Shown here: positions 26,001 through 35,054 of the stretch, in pieces | Layout of the letters: each line of letters starts with the position of its first letter | How positions within the stretch are numbered: position 1 is the first letter of the stretch | DNA from: Spodoptera frugiperda | Taxonomy: Eukaryota; Arthropoda; Insecta; Lepidoptera; Noctuidae | DNA length: 64,000 nt | Direction of reading: 5' to 3' | Assembly (NCBI RefSeq): GCF_023101765.2 | Contig: NC_064215.1 | Location: 10,416,001 to 10,480,000, forward strand | Position numbers and translations under genes: made by a program | The notes under the pieces: model-generated | Database searches by the model: none | The model's input: the letters and a program-made list of their open reading frames with translations, nothing else | What the model was told of the DNA's origin: nothing

Positions 26001-28776
26001 TTAATGCGATCAAAACAATACTGCGTTTAGCCCTCTCAATGGTTGTTTAATTAGAACAGGCTAATTAGAACGCCGGACGTTATAAACGTTTCAATCGTGA
26101 GGCCCTTTGATCTTCTACCCTTATTATGAGTTTGCTTTACGTATAAAGTAATCTAAACGAGAACGCGATCGACGCTCTGATTGCCTGACTCGAATAAGCC
26201 AACCAATCAGAACGCCTATAATAAGAGAATTTTCTCTATAACACTCAACACTGACTAAAGATTGTGTAAAAATTCTAATGCTAATTAAAACTTTTCTCAG
26301 ATATTCCAAGAACGCCTAGTACGTGAATGTTACAACTTGGAGTCGTACAGCCCGGAGCGCTCCATGTGTTTACTCCGAGCGTTGGAGGCGGCGCGCAAGA
26401 ACACGCCGACCAACGTCCCGCCGCCCACTCAGTACTGTCTGCAGCTGTACAGTGTGCTCGTTAACAGTCAATGTGATCAGGTACGCCATTTAATAGTATT
26501 CTGTTTTATTCTATGCTTCATCATCATCAGAGAGATGTCCACTGCTGAACAAAGGCCTCTTCCTGTATCCTCAACGTAGAATGACTTTTAATGCTTATAA
26601 AATTTTGATTGGTACTTGATGATTGATGTTAGTTGAATGATAATTTTGTTGATCTTGAATTTTTAAATCACAATTGGTTTAAGAAAAGCTTAGCTTTGAC
26701 AATAATAACGTCGATAACACCATGTTGTATATGTGTGTGAGCGCGTGTGCTATGTCCATATCCACATCTCTAAGTGTGAAATTACAGTGGCAGCGGGGCG
26801 GGCAGCGGGAGCGGGTGGCGGGTAACGCAATCACATAGTTTTTGACTAAGGTGCACCAAGTGCGGGCGGGTGGGTGAGCGGAAAACGCAGCGGGACAAGC
26901 GGGCGTCCCGAGCGGGGCGGGTGGACGCAAGTCAGTTTGCGTTTTCCGCTCGATCTGTTCGGACATGCCGCTGACGACTGAAGATTTAATAAGTGCCGTA
27001 CTGGCTCGGCCACCTCTGTGGAATTCTAGTGATTCAGATCATTCGAATCGACAAGTAATTAAAAAACTATGGGAAGAAATAAAAAGAATAACAAGGTCCC
27101 ACTTCAAATAAGCACTAGGTTCCAAATAATCTGACATTATTATTATTTTCAATACTGCTCGAGGTAGATACGTCTGGACCGCTCAATCGCCCCGCTGTAA
27201 CTGTGTTCATCCATGAAAATGTGCGTTTCCGCTTAACCCGCCACCCGCTCCCGCTGCCCGCCCCGCTGCCACTGTAATTTCACACTAAGACAGTATTACA
27301 TCAGTGTGCTATTAGCCGTCAGTAGTTTAACTTTTATCCCTACGCTCCTGCTTAACAGGGCATAAACCGATAGAGGTGCATCTCGTATGCGAAACTTAAT
27401 TAGTTAGCTATTTTTCTAACAGCGCAAATAAATTATAAATATCTATATATCATAACATACATACGTTACGTAATAAATACCTACGTTGTTCTTTTTTCTT
27501 CAGATCAGGAAGCTCAGTTCACAAGCATTGTTGGACATACGGCTACACCTGCACTGCTCGCCACCCTCAATCAACTTCGCAATAGACGCGCCAACAGAAT
27601 CGAAGGCACCCAAAAATAAGAAGGAAATATCCAAGAAGAACAGAGAAGCTCTTGAGGCGTTATTAGGAAAGGATAGGTGAGTTTAATAATACAATTGAAC
27701 ATAGTTATATTAGTACTACCTAATGCTAGAAAGAAATGTACAATTTCCCTTTATTCAAAGTTAAATCGTTTATTCCAATTAAACCATATATACTTAGGTA
27801 CTTTTGAAACGTCAACAAAGTAAGAAATAAACTGTCTGTCAGTCTGTTCGTCAGTGAAGGTAGGCGCTCGTTCTAAAGTGTAATGGAAAAGAATTGGAAA
27901 CTTCGAATGGAACTTCGAATGGAAAAGAACGAGCAAGAAACTCTATAAACTCCAAATTCCAATTGAAAAGTCATATATGTAATACAATGAAAACTTGTTC
28001 ACAGAATGCCGCCTACAGAGTCTGCAGACGACTCGACAGCACCAGCGACCAAGAAGCCACGCTTAGATGATGACAGGATTAGTATCAGTAGCGAATCGGC
28101 CGCTTCGGTCGTAATCTCAGACGGTACAGACGATGAAGTCGAAGAAATTAATGAAGAACCAAACAATGATCCGGCTGTTGAAGAAGAATTACAAATTTTC
28201 ACAGAACAAGAGGATACTCAAGACCGAGATGATGGACAGAGTCAAGAAACATTAGATTCTCCTTGTATGACAGTCGATGACTCCCCGGAACCAAATAACG
28301 ATGAACTTGATGTGCCAAACCAAACAAATTCCATTTACAATGCCAAAACACAAGTGCCAATGAACACTTCACATGATACAATAGATGGGGATAAAAGCCC
28401 AAACTCTTTAGAGGTAGTTTATGATGCTCCAAACTCGAGCAGTAAAGTAGCCATGATAGAAAACATGGATGATGATAATCTGCCCAGTACTAATGAAACG
28501 GATGACGTGCAAATAACTTGTGGACAAGCCGTTGTAGGCTCGCAGCAATCAACGACGTCAAACAACGCGGTGAACAATATTGAAATCGAACTAGAAATAT
28601 CTACAACAAGCAATGAAGTGGTGAAACCTGCAGTGACTGAGGAACTTGAGCAATATGATAATGAAGCAGCTAATAAGAATATTGAAGTTACAATAACTAG
28701 TAAAGAAGTAACGATAGAAGACATGTTAGCTGATTTCGTTGACGAAGTCAAGGATGAGCCAAGCGTAGTAGTTTAA
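20031..28776 (+). CDS. PELP1: PELP1-like (Rix1-domain) ribosome biogenesis protein
   Basis: PELP1 scaffolds the nucleolar PELP1-TEX10-WDR18 (Rix1) complex needed for pre-60S maturation. Thirteen exons: 20031-20034, 20121-20268, 20589-20709, 21039-21182, 21501-21658, 23621-23776, 24265-24360, 24654-24813, 25319-25437, 25623-25722, 26301-26480, 27504-27676, 28005-28776. All phases close, giving 776 residues (human about 1130). Identification rests on the Rix1-like segment NNSNVWLRALEDVLTRYPRY, followed by a Cys-Ala-His repeat helix, CWREQM and the later helical repeats. The last exon encodes an acidic, disordered tail with a basic KKPRLDDD motif, as in PELP1. The N-terminus is about 100 or more residues shorter than in vertebrates. 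The first coding exon contributes only ATG plus one base, so the start is the least certain part. Introns are loaded with mobile elements. Confidence 0.8.
21350..21471. mobile_element. MITE family H, copy 1 (PELP1 intron 4)
   Basis: The copy begins CCCTTAGCAAACTCG and ends GGTTTAAGGG. It has the shared palindromic middle: GCTCTAATTGGCC and AACCAACCAATCC. It ends 29 bases before exon 5. Related copies are at 25162, 25825 and 26116. Confidence 0.6.
21735..21800 (+). repeat. RTE-like retrotransposon 3' fragment
   Basis: It contains GTCCCTTTGTATGCTTAAAT followed by AAACTACGCAACGGATTTTG. The same block recurs at 48765-48962. Such blocks are common 3' ends of RTE-type elements in Lepidoptera; that assignment rests on family knowledge. 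Confidence 0.5.
21805..21905 (-). repeat. Dispersed repeat K
   Basis: It shares AGATGTGCTATG, GTAATAGCTAAGCTGTGAAA and CTATGTGACTG (read in the reverse sense) with a longer copy in the last OSGEP intron at 32645-32760. Class unknown. Confidence 0.5.
21918..23440 (-). mobile_element. Jockey-like non-LTR retrotransposon, 5'-truncated, in PELP1 intron 5
   Basis: An open frame at 23423-22119 (434 codons) encodes most of a reverse transcriptase. Visible in order are EQHGFVKKRST, TDFQKAFDKVDH, the SGVPQGSILGPLLFIIYIND block, the catalytic YADD, and a KCHTVSF...LGVILD region followed by the C-terminal domain. The endonuclease half and ORF1 are missing. The 3' end lies at the left: the poly-T run near 21920-21933 and adjoining ATTT units are a tail on the minus strand. 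The element is inserted antisense to the gene. The frame is uninterrupted over the surviving part, so insertion was probably fairly recent. Assignment to Jockey rather than CR1 is by general resemblance. Confidence 0.85.
24390..24560 (-). repeat. SINE family A fragment in PELP1 intron 7
   Basis: Body and 3' end are present (CCCTATACTGGGCAC and GAATTGGTAGGCAGAGG regions). The tRNA head is lost. It ends about 95 bases before exon 8. Confidence 0.65.
25162..25284. mobile_element. MITE family H, copy 2 (PELP1 intron 8)
   Basis: This copy is nearly palindromic. Its centre reads GCGCTCTGATTGGCCGG, then AACCAACCAATCAAAGCGC. The arms contain CCGCGTTCGGCG and its complement, and the ends are GTAC. 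It lies just before exon 9. Confidence 0.6.
25507..25560 (+). repeat. GA-rich simple repeat
   Basis: An imperfect (GA)n tract with AAAG and GTGA interruptions in PELP1 intron 9. Confidence 0.7.
25825..25972. mobile_element. MITE family H, copy 3 (PELP1 intron 10)
   Basis: The clearest copy. The left end is GTATCCCTTAATACGAG and the right end CTCGTACTAAGGGTAC, so the termini are imperfect inverted repeats of about 17 bases. The centre has GCTCTGATTGGGCGG and AACCAACCAATCAGA. Confidence 0.65.
26116..26226. mobile_element. MITE family H, copy 4 (PELP1 intron 10)
   Basis: The left end TACCCTTATTATGAG and the centre GCTCTGATTGCC...CAACCAATCAGAACG match the family. The right terminus is degraded. 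It is the second copy in the same intron. Confidence 0.55.
26515..26575 (+). repeat. Short dispersed lepidopteran repeat fragment
   Basis: TCATCATCAG followed by GTCCACTGCTGAAC and AAGGCCTC. This block is common in lepidopteran genomes, in my recollection as part of RTE-type elements. Only a fragment is present. Confidence 0.45.
26774..27285 (+). mobile_element. PIF/Harbinger-type non-autonomous element, 512 bp, in PELP1 intron 11
   Basis: The terminal inverted repeats are 50 bases long and perfect (26774-26823 and 27236-27285). They begin GTGTGAAATTACAGTGGCAG and continue with GC-rich sequence. The element is flanked by direct TAA copies at 26771-26773 and 27286-27288. A 3-bp TWA target duplication is the hallmark of PIF/Harbinger insertion. 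There is no transposase, but the interior carries a small MADF-like reading frame (separate entry). GC content is much higher than in surrounding intron. Perfect repeats argue for recent movement. Confidence 0.85.
26965..27111 (+). CDS. MADF-like 48-residue reading frame inside the PIF-type element
   Basis: The ATG at 26965 opens a 48-codon frame. It contains TTEDLISAVLARPPLWN, then a gap, then KKLWEEIKRI. That is the first half of a MADF (Myb/SANT-like) DNA-binding domain: LI..V..RP.LW and KLW.EI. A full MADF domain is about 85 residues, so this is truncated. Family knowledge: PIF/Harbinger elements encode a second Myb/SANT- or MADF-like protein beside the transposase, so this is probably its relic. 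Whether it is translated is unknown. Confidence 0.5.
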   Translation: MPLTTEDLISAVLARPPLWNSSDSDHSNRQVIKKLWEEIKRITRSHFK

Positions 28777-29215
28777 GTTTAATCTTTGATATTTATTATT
28801 ATAAGAGTACATATGTAACTGTATCGCTTCCATGATTATATTATTGCTTCAAAAGTAATTAATTTGCATATCAATCAATAATTTCGTTTTATTTCAACTA
28901 TGTAGTTCTTGTCTGAAATGGACAAAATTTGGTTTCCCTCTTCGTTTTGCATAGGTTAATAGACTGATATTTGGATATGGTTTGTAGTTAAATATTATTT
29001 AAAGCAACGATAAATACCAAGTCTTGGACTAAAAGATTCGGGCAATGGGTTAACCTATGAAAGCTAAATCCAGATGGCGCCAGCATAGCTTGCTCGCAAC
29101 AAAAAGTATGAACTACCACTGCCACTTCAGTTTGCTGTCAGTTACTTTTGTTTGTATTACAATGAAAATACATACTTTTTACAAATAAAAGAAAAACTTT
29201 ATAATATCAACAATT
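28777..29215. other. Convergent 3' regions of PELP1 and the THAP gene
   Basis: 439 bases with no coding content recognised. An AATAAA at 29184-29189 could serve the PELP1 transcript, but no signal stands out for the minus-strand THAP gene. Confidence 0.45.
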
Positions 29216-30462
29216 TTAATTTACAATCCCTTCTTTAAAATTACACAACATCAAACATATAGAACAAATTTTCGATGCTAAGGGTACATAAAATCGGTTC
29301 AGTTCATTTTTTAATATCAAATAAATTTTACTTAAACCTATAAGCCTCTCAATATGTGCCCTTTGACTTTCTATTTTTTGCATATCACTAGCATTTAACT
29401 CGCTCACTTGTGATGAGGGATAATTGTTTTTAAAACTTGTTTGCATATAAAAAGACACTATTTTTTGGCAGGGCCATACATCCAGTAAACTCCAGATATC
29501 ACTAACAAAATTAATCCATGTCACGATAATGTTGGAGACATCTTTCTTACTTACACCGAATAATAGACTTAATTCAAAATGTGTTTTATTTCTTCTAAGT
29601 TTCATCAATAACATGAGAAACTGGTCTTCTACTGATAATACTATCTCCTTGCCCCACCGATACTTTAAATTATTTGCCATCGGTAATAGTGTACTTAGAA
29701 CTAATGAAAATTTTGCTGGTGATTCCAGACCTGTATAAAACTGCACTGTTTTATTATCAGAAAGTAATAGCTGAGTTGTCATTAGTCTATTTGAACAAGT
29801 TTGTGTTCCACAACTCTGTTTATTTCTTGAAGACTCTGATTCAACCTCACGCTGGGCTACAATCAGGTACACACCGTCATCTTCATCGTATGGTACTGTG
29901 TCCGCATAGGATTGTGTTGTTGCAGCAGTTGATATCCCATCTAAAAGTTTTGTTAACTTATTTTTCCGTGCCTTCAACTGCTTTTGTCTTGCCTTTCCCT
30001 TGTCGGAATGTGGTTTTGTGGCCCATGGAAATATTGATGGTACGGTACCTTTTTTTAAGTACTTGTGTTGATGTTCCACTCCTAGAACAATATTAATGAT
30101 TTGAACATCAGTTGTTTCATCAAATTTAGTAATAGGAATTTCATTTCCTAACTATAAATAGTTCTGATTTTTGGTTTTAACTTAAAAAAGTTTTTATAAT
30201 ACATTTTATCAATTACTTGTTACTTATTTATATTTTATTTAATAATAGATAATAAGTAATTGCTGATTTGCAGCTTACCTGTATATATACTGACTTTTGG
30301 ATAATCACTTTCCAAGAAATGTTTCCCACATAACCTTGTACTATTAGTAACAATTAAATTTTCTCTGCGTATAGCTTTTAACCAAAGCTTGCACATTTTC
30401 TCATCTTTGGGAATACGATGTACTCCATTTTCCCCACAATTCGGCACAACACAGCGCGGCAT
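29216..30462 (-). CDS. THAP-domain protein derived from a PIF/Harbinger-type transposase, catalytic core missing
   Basis: Two exons, 30462-30279 and 30081-29216, joined ACAG|GTAAGC to TCTAG|GA in phase, give 349 residues. Residues 1-80 form a THAP zinc finger: C4, C9, C45, H48 (C-x4-C-x35-C-x2-H), with TVPSIF at 74-79 matching the domain-closing AVPTIF motif. A basic Lys/Arg stretch follows. Residues about 210-254 look like the transposase helix-turn-helix of DDE_Tnp_4 proteins (SVEDQFLMLLMKLRRNKTHF and LLFGVSKKDVSNII). The frame then passes from SFKNNYPSSQ (about 278-287) almost directly to QRAHIERLIG (about 301-310), which is the end of the DDE domain. The segment with the first two catalytic Asp residues is gone, so it cannot transpose DNA. 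It is either a domesticated DNA-binding protein or a decayed copy with an open frame. Confidence 0.8.
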
Positions 30463-30710
30463 TTTAATAGTTAGATAGTAATTTAATTTATAATTTTCGG
30501 ATTCCGCAACAATACTTATTGTTTATGTTTACGACATTTTACAAGTTTACACTCCTTTGCCTAGCTATGCATGTCAAAGTGATAACGTTACAACTTTGAC
30601 TTCGACATTAAAACGATTTGACACATGACAGTTGCTGTCAATGTCAAATGAAATTGTAAACATCGCACGTTTTCATTGCTATTGGATTTTCGTTTTAATT
30701 ATTAAATAAA
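30463..30710. promoter_or_regulatory. Presumed shared promoter of THAP gene and OSGEP
   Basis: Only 248 bases separate the two divergent start codons, so both 5'UTRs and promoters are packed here. A direct repeat-like pair of GTCAAAGTG/GTCAAATG motifs is visible around 30574 and 30643. No TATA box is clear. Confidence 0.45.
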
Positions 30711-33282
30711 ATGGTTATAGCTATAGGATTTGAAGGCAGTGCAAATAAAATAGGCATTGGTATCGTCAAAGATGGAGAAGTGTTGTCTAATTGCAGAAGA
30801 ACTTACATCACACCGGCTGGAGAAGGTCAGTTTCATATACATATCTTAATATTGTCATTCTTTCTATAACACTTAGTATAAGTTCTATTTTTTTATGAGA
30901 TAAGCCGTTAAAGGGTCAGACGAATCACCTGATGGTAAGCTATCGGCGTCTCTCTCGGACACCCGAAATACCAAAAGTGTCACAAGTGCATTGCCGGCTT
31001 TTCGGGGGTTAAGAGTTTCATCGGGGATTGGGAAAGAGAATATATTGCAGAATTCTATCCATACTTTTTAAAGATCTTCAAGGTTAATAGGATTCTTATT
31101 TGACAATGCAATTATAATCTTGGTGTTAATGAAAGATAAGAGTCACAAATATTACTACTAATAAATATATTTTATTAAAAAATATTTTTAATTAAATTGT
31201 CATTTACAGGTTTTCTACCCAGAGAAACAGCAGAGCATCATAGACAAAAGATCCATGAAGTATTGAAGGAGGCATTAGAACAGTCTGGCATAACGCCTGA
31301 CAAGATAGATGTAGTCTGTTACACTAAGGGTCCTGGCATGGGCGCTCCACTGATGGTGTGCGCTATTGTAGCCAGGACCTGTGCTAAATTATGGAATAAA
31401 CCAATTCTTGGAGTCAATCATTGCATTGGACGTATCCTTTTAAATGAATAGCCTATTTATCTACAAAGTTTGTCTTACTAATAACTATTCTCTTATTTCA
31501 TTTGCCTTAAAAACATTGACAAAACCGGGAACATGCTCTAAGTGTTGATTTTCTTGTGTTATTATTGGCTATTAAAATCAAATAAACTCATTAATTTTCT
31601 GAACACCTACCACAGACATTGAAATGGGTAGACTGATAACAAAAGCGAACAACCCCACAGTTCTGTATGTGAGTGGTGGCAACACACAGGTGATAGCTTA
31701 CTCCAGGAACAGGTATCGGATATTTGGAGAAACCATCGACATTGCTATGGGGAACTGTTTAGACAGGTAATAACCATATAAATCTGCTTTTATCTGTCAT
31801 ACATTTCTATGTATTGCTTATCTATTCCTCTTGAAATACATAATTATGTTATAAATATAATGTGAAATACCACTTTGATGCTGTAGTCACAAGTCCTATT
31901 GTGAATTGAAGTGAATTGGTTTAATATCAAGGGTGATACAAAAAATTAGAATTTCTTACAATTGTAAATAATGTTGAAGTGAAAATTATAAAATTTCAGG
32001 TTTGCAAGAGTGTTGAAATTATCTAACGCGCCAAGTCCAGGATACAACATAGAGCAAGCTGCCAAAAAGGGAAAGAAATTCTATCAGCTTCCTTATTGTG
32101 TAAAAGGTAATGTCAAGCAGGTTCAATTCGCGCACGGAACACCTCTTTGCGTGATCTACAAATGAAACAGAGAAAACTCATACAACTTAAATGAAACTAC
32201 AAGTAGTACTTGTCATCAGAACCATTACACAACTAAATATTTCAATGAATACTATTTTCAGGTATGGATGTCAGCTTCTCAGGCATACTGTCATACATGG
32301 AGGACAAAATAGATGATCTCCTGAAAACACACACGCCTGAAGACTTGTGCTACTCTCTGCAAGAAACTACATTTGCAATGTTGGTCGAAATCACTGAGAG
32401 AGCCATGGCGCATTGCGGTTCTGATGAGGTAAATATGAGAATTAATAAATTTATTAAAAGTACATCTGAATGTGGAGTTTGATCATCACCTTGTTGAAAG
32501 TTTATTGGGTTTTAAAGAATGGCTGGTCACAACCAGCCAGCAAATCCTGAGAAGTACAGAACAGAAACTATGGCAATAACAACATTATAACTGAAAACTA
32601 AGTTCCTTTTACCAGCCTTTCGGAGATTAACGGTGCTTTTCTATCAGAGATGTGCTATGTAGCTATACTACGAAGATGTAATAGCTAAGCTGTGAAACTA
32701 TGTGACTGTTTCCACTAATACTAAACTATGTAGCTGTGCGAGGAAGATGCGCAGCTCGAGTATGCGATGTATCGATAGCATAGCACGCATCTTTCCTTAT
32801 ACCTAAAAAACATAGCTTAGCTGTGTCAGTTTCCACCAGAGCTATTTTATGTGTACCATTGAATATGATTGGTGGAAGCCAAACGCATCCACAGCAACGT
32901 AGCGTAGTACATCTTTGGTGGAAAAAGTACCCTAATGGTGATATAGAATTATAGATCACACTAACGGCGCAGCCCGGAACCGTTAATGTGTTTATACAAG
33001 GTATCTCTTTGTACTAAAGTATTTCATGATTTGTTGCAGGTACTGATAGTCGGTGGTGTTGGCTGCAACGAACGCCTACAAGAAATGATGGGAGTAATGT
33101 GTGCGGAACGAGGAGCCAAATTATTCGCCACAGACGAAAGATTCTGTATCGACAACGGTGTAATGATCGCCCACGCAGGCGCTCTGGCTTTCCAATCAGG
33201 AGCCAAAATGGATTTCAAAGAATCAACTATTACACAGAGATTTAGAACCGATGATGTCTATGTTACGTGGAGAGATGATTAA
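30711..33282 (+). CDS. OSGEP: tRNA N6-adenosine threonylcarbamoyltransferase, OSGEP/Kae1 (KEOPS complex)
   Basis: This enzyme transfers threonylcarbamoyl to A37 of ANN-decoding tRNAs, making t6A, as the catalytic subunit of KEOPS. Six exons: 30711-30825, 31210-31431, 31616-31766, 32000-32106, 32262-32428, 33040-33282. They give 334 residues (human 335). The metal ligands H109 and H113 lie in NHCIGHIEMGR, formed across the exon 2/3 junction. Also visible are the ASKHA phosphate motif VSGGNTQV, TIDIAMGNCLDRFARVL, the DVSFSGI motif and the C-terminal VGGVGCNERL with DNGVMIAHAG. All key residues are present. Intron 2 starts with an unusual donor (C|GTATCC), but the exon join is fixed by the conserved motif. 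The cytosolic/nuclear paralogue is favoured over mitochondrial OSGEPL1 because there is no transit peptide. Confidence 0.97.
30897..31040 (-). repeat. Dispersed repeat C in OSGEP intron 1
   Basis: It contains AATCACCTGATGGTAAGC, ACACCCGAAATACC and TTTTCGGGGGTTAAGAG blocks, a diverged partial copy of the family seen at 6418-6720. Confidence 0.55.
32110..32165 (+). repeat. SINE family B fragment in OSGEP intron 4
   Basis: GGTTCAATTCGCGCACGGA followed by CTCTTTGCGTGATCTACAAA matches the B-box and early body of SINE family B. Confidence 0.5.
32645..32940 (+). repeat. Dispersed repeat K, long copy, in OSGEP intron 5
   Basis: It contains GATGTGCTATGTAGCTA, GTAATAGCTAAGCTGTGAAA and a later AACATAGCTTAGCTGTG block, ending in a TTTGGTGGAAAAAGTACC region. 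Repeated ATGTAGCTGTG and GTTTCCAC motifs suggest internal duplication. A partial opposite-orientation copy is at 21805-21905. Confidence 0.5.
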
Positions 33283-35054
33283 ATTGTTTTTCATATTTAT
33301 TGATTTTTATTTTGGTAATTTCGATTCCTAGTTTCTTGCTTGTTTTTATACGATTAAAAACTTTGGAGCAAAAGTTAACTTTAAAATGGGCAGAAAAATC
33401 TATGTCCTGTAGTTCCTACGGACAGAATAACGCCAGTTTTATTAAATAGAAACAAAAGTTAAGTTACAAAAACTTTATTAAATCAACCATTTATATTTGT
33501 TCAAAATAAGGATATTACTGCAAACTCATCGGGAGCAAACACGCAACAAATAACATTACAAACGTACCATTATTATTGCATATTCAAAATAAATTATATC
33601 CATATTGATTGAACTCTGAGGAAAATTGATAAAAACTTAACAAGTAATGTTTTACTTACATTAATATAAATAAATACTACAGAAATGCAGACGGAGAAAT
33701 ATTGCCAACAGCGATATATTCATCCAGGGTCAGTGTTGCCACATACTAAGCTTTTATAATTATACGCAACCAACGCATCGACAAATTGTATTGTTTTCTA
33801 GTTGAAGAAGGGATCAGACATTGTTTATGACTCTATCAATCCTGCACAGATCGAGTTACTATGATGATATGTGTCATGTAGCGCAGTACGCGGCAACACT
33901 AACTCCACTCACAGCATATCTACATACACTTCATAAAACCAATCCTAATCCTATAATATTAATATTGTCTAGACTGAAAAATAATTAAGAATTTTTCAAA
34001 GTCTGGACAAATTTTTAATATCCATTCTAAGGTTTAACTGCTATAGAGAACCCTGGAGACAAGAAGGAGGGCTCTCGAGTCATTATTGTCGAAACAAAAT
34101 TGTCAAAAAATGTTAGTGCATTCTTTCTATGAAGCATGAAAGAATCCAATTACATCTCTTGACGCCAAATACGCAGTTAGACCAGAGAATTTATACAAAA
34201 TTTTGATATTATTCATCTTTTTTAAATAGAGCATTAATGTAGGAATAGATATTATCTTAAATACAATACATTGTACTTAAAACTTTTTGCGACCAATTTT
34301 GTCTTGATAATGTTTCTTAGTTTTTTGGGTATTGCATATACATTTTGATATTATCCCAAAAGTTAATATAGGGTAATAAATTAGCTTAGAAATGGTATTG
34401 TTTCAACAATTTTGAAGTATTCCTAGTGTTTACAGGGCTGACCTGTAGAAGATTAAACAAAATCATAAGGGGATGTTTCTAAACATAGATAAACAAATTA
34501 TGTTCAATGTCAACATCCTTTACACATATCAATAGTAAGCAACCTGCATACACATTATACCGAATGATAGCATGCAGCCATACACAAATTCTTACAAAAC
34601 TTATAAAATTATTGCTTTACAAACGGTACAAAATTTAGCCCTAATTGGCACTGGCTAGAAGACTGCACACATAAAAATGTTGATTATGTAATTCTGTATG
34701 TAATTTACATATCTAAACTTAATTTCGTTGATATCTAAAGTGAGTTGAACATATCCGACACAGGATTTAAACATTTATCGATTTAAAATCCTTACAACAA
34801 AAAATGTACAATGTACAGACATAGAACCTCATTGTAAGGACTAGAAATTATAATAAATTAGACTATGAATCTAAAATAAGAAAACAAAATGGAAATGTAT
34901 GAACAATCCGAGTGATATTTATAAAAGCAACAACAAAACGAGCTTATATTTAGTGTAGAAACCACGGAACATACTGTTCACATACTTTGTACTAGGACTC
35001 TCTCGTAAAAGTCTTGGCTTGATACTCTAGCACTCATTTGGTTCAAGTTGTGTC
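33283..35054. other. Convergent 3' regions of OSGEP and RAB5IF
   Basis: No coding exons are seen. A minus-strand AATAAA at 33479-33474 would give RAB5IF a 3'UTR of about 1.6 kb; this is inferred. The OSGEP 3' end is unclear, with an ATTAAA at 33353-33358 as one candidate. Confidence 0.45.
33474..33479 (-). terminator. Candidate polyadenylation signal for RAB5IF
   Basis: AATAAA on the minus strand, just before the converging OSGEP 3' region. Assigned by position only. Confidence 0.35.

Noticed and set aside
29674..30096. 140-codon plus-strand frame
   Set aside because: Antisense shadow of the THAP/PIF-derived coding exon.
29216..30462. Interpretation as a complete active transposase gene
   Set aside because: The catalytic segment is missing and no terminal inverted repeats were found around it.
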